A stretch of DNA of 64,000 nucleotides, from NCBI RefSeq assembly GCF_047948215.1, contig NC_134455.1, positions 78,684,189-78,748,188 on the forward strand, read 5' to 3'. This document shows positions 58,481 through 64,000 of the stretch, piece by piece (within the stretch, counting starts at the first letter, position 1; the number at the start of each line of letters is the position of its first letter). Origin of the DNA: Lycorma delicatula. Lineage: Eukaryota; Arthropoda; Insecta; Hemiptera; Fulgoridae. The position numbers and the translations under genes are program-made. Under the pieces are notes generated by a model, which was given only the letters and a program-made list of their open reading frames with translations, searched no databases and had not been told where the DNA came from.

Positions 58481-59619
58481 ATTACAACAAGCTATTCGAC
58501 CCTTACAGTCAGTTCTACTTTGTTTTATGTGTAGTATAACAAACAAGATTTTTTTTAGAAAGAATGTCATATACTCTATTTATTACATAACTTAATAGCA
58601 TAAAATACGAAAATATCATTTAATAAAATATTTACTCTATTAAAATTTTATCGTACCAAAATTATTTAATAAACAGTAACATAAATCATAATACGATAAA
58701 AATTTCAGTTATAATAAAAGTTTTAATTTTTTCCCTTAATAGAAAAAATAAATATAACTTTTACAATTTCCTCAATTCTGTTAAACAAAAGATTTAAAAA
58801 CTAAAAATTTACCCCCCTAACGATTTCTTTTAACAACGTTTACGACTCATTGCTTCACAATAGAAAGCGTCATTAGCTCTTTCTTTAATATTTCTCTCTG
58901 TTATACTTTCCTATGGCTGTAAGCCGTGGTACGTACGTAAATCATCTGAGTTATAAAAGACACCAATCTGAGTTGCTTCTCTGAAAGTAATGATGTTTAT
59001 AGTAATCTTGAAGGTGATAGTAGGTAACTTTATTCGACTGAATACTCCTGGTTTTCGGTGGACTTCTTATATATCTGGCTCAATTAGAAAGTAACGGGAA
59101 ACAAATTCACTCTTATCTCCCCATGATGTGCCGGACATGGGTTATTCGTTGTATTGGTTACATCATTCTTGGGAGTGACTTACGTCAGATCACCGACAAC
59201 CATTTCTCTAATGGAAGTTAACATAAATACAGAAGATTTTCGTTTACAGATCAGCTAATCGCGTAGCAAATTTCGTTCTGGATTCATCAGAAGGATTTCT
59301 TCTTCGTTAAAATTTTCATCAAGGTAATATTTATCGAAATTTTAAAGTTTAACATAGCAATCTAAAAATAAAAATAGATTGAAATACGTGATTTTTCAAA
59401 CATTGACTTCTAATTTTTTTATGTTTAGGATATAAGAATCTTTTCCTTAAAAATGGAAAATATTATAACTTTCATGAATTACTTTGTAGCCTTTATATCC
59501 TATAGAACTATATAAAAATCATATGGTTTCTAGACGATTTCAAAAAAGAAAGATATTCTTAATTCGACTCGCATTCATTTTTAATTATGTACACTTAAGA
59601 TCAAATGAACGTAATTAAA
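58481..59619. other. No assigned feature
   Basis: AT-rich apart from a milder patch at 59090-59300. No gene recognised. Confidence 0.4.
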
Positions 59620-60345
59620 AAAAAAAGAAGTGATGTGGACAACACATGGTTTCCTCCTACCAAATTTCAATTACACATTTTTAAAAAATGAAAAGTATAT
59701 ATCGTTTTAAGTATAATGAAGAGTACATTTTTATTTCATTAAAAACTACTGATACTCTTTCATGTTTTCTTTTTTTTTGTTATTATTGAATTTCATCTAA
59801 ATTTTTTTTTTTACAATGAGAGGTTAATAATTATTAATAAATTAATATATTTCAAATTAAATAAAAAGGAGATGAAGTTTGATTCAAACCGATGTGCCTA
59901 CTCCTAAAATCCAAATATTTAAATTAATCAAAATTTTCTTTGGCTATAACTCTGAAATCAATGAAAATATATCACTTATGATATATCGTTGAAAATTTCT
60001 CAATGAGGGCTTATTACTACAGTTAAGAAAAAGTCCAAAATCGAGTTTGTTTTGTTTTTTGGGATTTTTTGGACACATTTGGTTCAGTCGATTGTAATCA
60101 AAAGAGGAGATGCACAACTAGATGTTACAACAGTCCCTAATCCAAAACTTCAACATCCTACGGTTAATCGTTATTTTGTTATACATACGTACGTGAAAAA
60201 CCTCACGCCGAAACTAGTCAAAATGCATTCAGGGATGGTCAAAATGGATATTTCCGTTGAAATCTGGAAACCGAAATTTTTCGCGATCACAATTTTTCCT
60301 TTATTTCGTACAAGAAAGAAAAAAATTTTTATAATTTTTTCCATG
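59620..60345 (-). repeat. Repeat A, copy 3 (no LINE inside)
   Basis: Minus-strand copy and the most complete uninterrupted one. The reverse complement runs from AAATTGTGATCGCGAAAAAT through GGAAATATCCATTTTGACCA, ACTGTTGTAACATCTAGTTG, TTTTTCTTAACTGTAGTAAT and TAGGCACATCGGTTTGAATC to GTTGTCCACATCACTTC near 59625. The 98-codon frame at 60052-60348 crosses it and is not conserved in the other copies. Confidence 0.85.
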
Positions 60346-60872
60346 TAGGAAAGTTTTATATTGATTTCTTGAGTAAATTTCTAACTTAGTTTAAGCGAAG
60401 GGTTTTCGAAACGAAAAATTACGTGATGGGTAAAGCGATTTAAAGGTATTTTAAAATTTACTTTTTTCGTCATTGATTAGAATTAGGTTGGTATAGCATA
60501 ATGATGTATATAGCCTAATATTATTCTAATATTTTCTAATTTTTTTAAAAGTTTGTAGTAAAACTTTGGATGAAAAATATTAATACTACTCCGAAATTAT
60601 ATAAAGCTTACTTTACTGTTAATAATCTTTACATTACTATAATAGTAATAATGGCTACATTCCGCACAATTTTTTTTTCAGGAAGACGTAGATTTTATTA
60701 CCTTTTTTGTTTCTTCCAAAAGTTTTTGTTTTATTGACAGAAATTTTAGAAGGTATTCTCTTATTTTTAATAAAAGTAAAATAAAAAATAATTTCACGAA
60801 AAAATATAATTAAAAAAAATTCTTCTTTAGATTTTAACTTTTTAAAGCCAGTGAGTAATTCAGTGTAAAAGT
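60346..60872. other. AT-rich DNA, no feature seen
   Basis: No gene or repeat relative recognised. Confidence 0.45.
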
Positions 60873-60890
60873 AGTAATAATAAAATAAAG

Positions 60891-61191
60891 CCACCGGGTT
60901 GGTTTAGTGGTGAACGCGTCTTCCCAAATAAGCTGGTTTGGAAGTCGAGAGCTCCAGCGTTCAAGTCCTAGTAAAGGCAGTTACTTTTAAAAACGGATTT
61001 GATTAATAGATCGTGGATACCGGTGTTCTTTGGTGGTTGGGTTTCAATTAACCACAATCTCAAGAATGGTCGAACTGAGATTGTACATGACTACACTTCA
61101 TTTACTCTTATACATATCATCCTCATTCATCCTCTGAAGTATTATCTGAAAGGTAATCACCGGAGGCTAAACAGGAAAAAGCAAGAAAGAA
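60891..61191 (+). mobile_element. SINE family A, best-preserved copy with target-site duplication
   Basis: tRNA-derived SINE of about 300 bp, moved by LINE machinery in trans. The head starts CCACCGGGTTGGTTTAGTGG (A-box region), and the B-box region reads GCGTTCAAGTCCTAGT near 60957. The body has GGATACCGGTGTTCTTTGGT, GGTTTCAATTAACCAC and AATCACCGGAGGCTAAACAG. It ends in an A-rich tail AGGAAAAAGCAAGAAAGAA. AGTAATAATAA at 60873-60883 and again at 61192-61202 form an 11-bp target-site duplication. It is the reference for the other family A copies (8062, 26205, 30853, 35585, 47007, 57540, 62061). Confidence 0.92.
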
Positions 61192-61239
61192 AGTAATAAT
61201 AAGGTAAAAATAAGTTGAAATAAGCGTAATGTAAAAGTA

Positions 61240-61458
61240 GTGTAATGTATTCAGGGTGTATTTTTGTTCCACCGTAGCAGCTCAACGGCTGAACCGATTT
61301 ATATGTAAGACCACGCGTTGGAATGAATAGGAAACTGGTAGTGTCATAGGCTGTATATGTTTAAATAAGTCTGAAACCTTGAAAAAAAAGTTTATACTAC
61401 TTGAATGTACAAATACTACATACAAAATTGTCACTCGCACGCTCTTTAATTATCCTAT
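61240..61458 (-). repeat. Repeat H, copy 2 (no microsatellite)
   Basis: Inverse partner of 24961-25207. TAGCAGCTCAACGGCTGAAC near 61275, AGTGTCATAGGCTGTATATG near 61348 and TCTTTAATTATCCTATAT near 61443 match its reverse complement. It has no (AT)n expansion. Confidence 0.85.
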
Positions 61459-62042
61459 ATATATATTAGTAATTATCATTACACTATTGTGTAATGATCT
61501 GGTCGAACATACTATTTTTTTTTTTTTCTTGGCAGTCGTGTGTTTTTAATTTTTAACAGATTTAAAACCTGTTTTTATTGCATTCATTTCTTTATTGTCA
61601 TTTTTTTTATTGAACTATTTTATTTACTCTTTATTACAGTATAATTATTAATATAATTATAATGGCAAACCAGTCTTGATAATATCCATATATCTTCATT
61701 TGTAAACAGAATAAACCAGAAAATAAGAAATTGGTACATTTATAGACAACGTTGTTCAAATTCTATTTTATTAATTTTTTTAATAGTTATTTTTAAAAAA
61801 CTAACTACACCAAACAAAAAAGAGGAGGGATCATCATTTATCCTCCTAAATGCATGTTTGAAGCAGGACTACAATCCAATCGATTTTTAAGTTTCATTAA
61901 AAAAAATATATTTGCTCTTTTACGCGCAAGTGGATAGATACAGAGATTATGTATAATTGAATATACAATAGTGAAACATAAACTAAAGCACAACTAATTG
62001 TTCTACGTTTATTTGTTTTGAATAAAAAACAAATGACTAACC
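61459..62042. other. AT-rich DNA, no feature seen
   Basis: No gene or repeat relative recognised. Confidence 0.45.
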
Positions 62043-62079
62043 AACCACTAGACTAACCCGCCGGGTCAATCTAGTGGTT
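62043..62079. repeat. Head-to-head fold-back at the 5' end of a SINE
   Basis: AACCACTAGACTAACCCG at 62043-62060 is nearly the reverse complement of CCGGGTCAATCTAGTGGTT at 62061-62079, the SINE head. There is essentially no loop. Confidence 0.88.
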
Positions 62080-62290
62080 AAACTCGTTTCACAAAATCAG
62101 CTGATTTTCGTCAGCGAGTTTTAAGGTTCGAGTCCTTGTAAAGGCAGTTGCTTTCATATGGTTTTGAATACTAGACTGTGGATATCGGTGGTTAGGTATC
62201 AATTAACCACGCTTCTCAGGAGCGGTCGACCTGAGTCTGTTCAGGACTACATGTTTACCGGTACATATACAGTTGGAGGCCTGACAAGCT
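62061..62290 (+). mobile_element. SINE family A copy, variant 3' end
   Basis: The head has the A-box region GGGTCAATCTAGTGGTTAAA, the AAATCAGCTGATTT palindrome near 62095, and the B-box GGTTCGAGTCC at 62132-62142. It is followed by TTGTAAAGGCAGTTG, ATACTAGACTGTGGATATCG and CGGTCGACCTGAGTCTGTTC. The 3' part (TTTACCGGTACATATACAG) belongs to the same variant as the copy at 30853. The right end is not sharply defined. Confidence 0.85.
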
Positions 62291-62387
62291 GCTAGCAGTA
62301 ATTGCATTTGCCTATACACACACACACCCAGATATGTCAGTATTGGATTACTGGTTGAAATAATAATAAAAAAACAAACGTAACAAT

Positions 62388-62500
62388 AACAATGTGGTAG
62401 CGTCTTGGCCTTTCATCTGGAGATCCTGAATTTGAATCCCGATCAGGCATGGCATTTTTCATACGCTACAACTTTCTATTTTCATAGGGAAAAATGACTA
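62388..62500 (+). mobile_element. SINE family B copy
   Basis: GTGGTAGCGTCTTGGCCTTT near 62395, then TCATCTGGAGATCC and the B-box-like GAATTTGAATCCCG near 62429. It continues into ATCAGGCATGGCATTTTTCA and CATACGCTACAA, as in the copy at 26335 (CACACGCTACTT). The 84-codon frame at 62494-62748 begins at its end and is not supported as a gene. Confidence 0.78.
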
Positions 62501-64000
62501 AAGCAGTCGATGCCAGTCATCTCAAAAAAATCTTAGTCAATTCAAATCTATTTACCAGTTTTAAGTTTTATAGCATTCATTTTTCAATAGCCGTAAGATC
62601 TCTCAAGCTATCGCAACTTATTACGAGATCTACATTTTTATTCTTCTATAATTTCTTCTTAATTACATGTATTAACGGTTATAAACTATATAACAGTAAC
62701 TATATAGATAACAAAGAAATAACATTAAAAAAAAATTATACAAAATAAGAAAATTATATACGTAATAACAAATAACCGTATAAATAAGAATAAGAAAATA
62801 TTAAAACATTTAATCGTGACAATTCTATTTTAAATATTAATGAATGGTGATATATATTAATTAAGTACTTAAATTAAATCTCATTTGTTGATTAAATGTT
62901 GATTAAAATCTCATTTGTTGCTGTTTATATTTCGCTGTATCATTTTTTAAATGCATGAAGAATTTGTATTTATAGAGAGAGAGGATCCATCTCTGACTTC
63001 ACATTCTGATTTGTCTATTTGTAATTGTATTGGGTTATTAGATGTTTGAGAGAGAAGGAAATAATCTTCGCTACAACCTCTTTTTGTTATATATGCAACC
63101 CCTTAATCTTATTCTATTTTTTCTTTGTACCCGGTTATTAATTTCTCTTATTATTATGTTTTGTTGTTTATTGTTTTTAATATAGTATTACAAAACCGAC
63201 CTGATGGTTATTTTATTACATTCATGAAGTTTTTTGTACTCTATGATTTTCCAAAATTAATTATTTTCTTCGATTTATCCATTTTGTTAGCAGCGAGTTT
63301 TCTAGAATTTGAATTACCTACTCTAAATGTAATATTAATAAAAATAATAATATTAAAAAGAAAAACTATTTAATTTTTTAAAAAATTTATGTATTTTTTG
63401 TCTGATATTTTTTACTAAAAAAAACGATTTTATTTTCGTATAAAATCTACTGAGACTGACAGTTTATTTTTTTTTGTTTTTATCATCATAATTAGTATTT
63501 TATTAGGTAATATATAATGAAATTTAGTGGAGGGTATAGATTCCTCTATACCAAGATTCCAGTAAAAATATTAAACAAAGAAAGAAAGACAAACGAAGAA
63601 GATTTTCTATCTTTCGCAGATTACAACAAAATTATACGAATTAATTTATAATTGTATTAAATGCACTTAATAAAAGATAATTTTTAAAAGTTTTAATAAA
63701 TGAATAAACTTATGAAAATATATTTCTAAACAATAAAATTAATAATTCTGAAAAAAAAGGTTGTAGATGAAAATCGTAAAATAGAGGAATGATTGTAATT
63801 GGCTTAATATAAAAGTGTAATAAGTATAAACTTCTTTCTTTTTAACTTTTCGTATCTTAGATGATCATTTCCCGTATCATATGTTCACTGAGGATTATTT
63901 ATTGTACGACGTGAAATAAAATCGAGACAACGCGATAAATATCTGCGTAATGTTGTATTTATGTCGTAATTATTTGTCAAACACATGTAAATGCACGTTG
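62501..64000. other. AT-rich DNA, no feature seen
   Basis: No gene or repeat relative recognised. The frames at 62494-62748 and 63125-63373 show only AT-biased composition. Confidence 0.45.

Noticed and set aside
60052..60348. 98-codon plus frame with basic C-terminus
   Set aside because: It lies antisense in repeat A copy 3, and the other copies of the repeat do not keep the frame open.
60891..60980. tRNA-like A and B boxes in SINE heads as functional tRNA genes (also at 26335, 35750, 45393, 62061, 62388)
   Set aside because: No proper acceptor-stem pairing, and each head continues into a shared SINE body.

Overview
This window looks like AT-rich, non-coding, repeat-dense nuclear DNA from an arthropod, most likely an insect. 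A hemipteran is my best guess, from remembered resemblance of the repeats rather than any search. Supporting signs are the very low GC content, long (AT)n and (AC)n microsatellites, mariner-type transposase relics, several non-LTR retrotransposon (LINE) pieces and two tRNA-derived SINE families. I see no convincing host protein gene, rRNA, functional tRNA or CRISPR array. The window is probably intergenic or lies inside a very large intron. Two short splice-bounded exon candidates (51856-51941 and about 27781-27830) and one 111-codon ORF (34760-35095) are the only possible host coding signals, and all are weak.

Layout. 0.3-4 kb: a dispersed repeat (F1) and a GC-rich, internally deleted R1-like LINE with a gag zinc knuckle, lying between direct repeats G1 and G2. 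5-7.1 kb: a three-level nest, in which repeat J is interrupted by repeat A, which is interrupted by a 5'-truncated LINE with a 12-bp target-site duplication. 7.1-9.2 kb: repeat C1, a SINE and an uninterrupted copy of J. 11.8-12.7 kb: another LINE relic. 14.4-15.6 kb: mariner relic 1. 17.4-18.6 kb: a broken gene of a multicopy insect family with a D-G-x-G-G-Q motif. 21.6-22.4 kb: a second copy of the nested LINE family. 23.5-25.2 kb: repeats C2 and H1. 26.2-26.6 kb: a SINE inserted in a SINE. 30.9-31.7 kb: a SINE and a long near-perfect hairpin. 33.4-34.2 kb: a LINE RNase H relic. 35.6 kb: a SINE with a target-site duplication. 39.3-40.4 kb: mariner relic 2, carrying two adjacent fold-back palindromes. 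44-49 kb: copies of repeats A, D and E, two SINEs and a Helitron-like end. 51.9 kb: a candidate exon with two RFX X-box-like motifs. 53.8-56.3 kb: repeat F2, a Tc1/mariner-like transposase relic and rearranged repeat A pieces. 57.5-62.5 kb: SINEs, repeat A3 and repeat H2. The rest is AT-rich DNA with no assignable feature.

The most distinctive signal is a recurring class of short, near-perfect fold-back palindromes with tiny loops (0-7 nt), several of them inside recognisable transposon coding sequence. Examples are at 2150-2197, 40197-40311, 41908-41943, 57964-57994 and 62043-62079. In the mariner copy, the uninterrupted reading frame can be recognised on both sides of two head-to-tail palindromes that share the same ATGG turn. 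This looks like break-induced snap-back synthesis at both ends of one break. The second strength of the window is internal dating: for two levels of the nest an uninterrupted relative is present in the same window.

No set of genes here works together as a pathway. All coding sequence I can recognise belongs to transposable elements or related multicopy families and carries stops or frameshifts.
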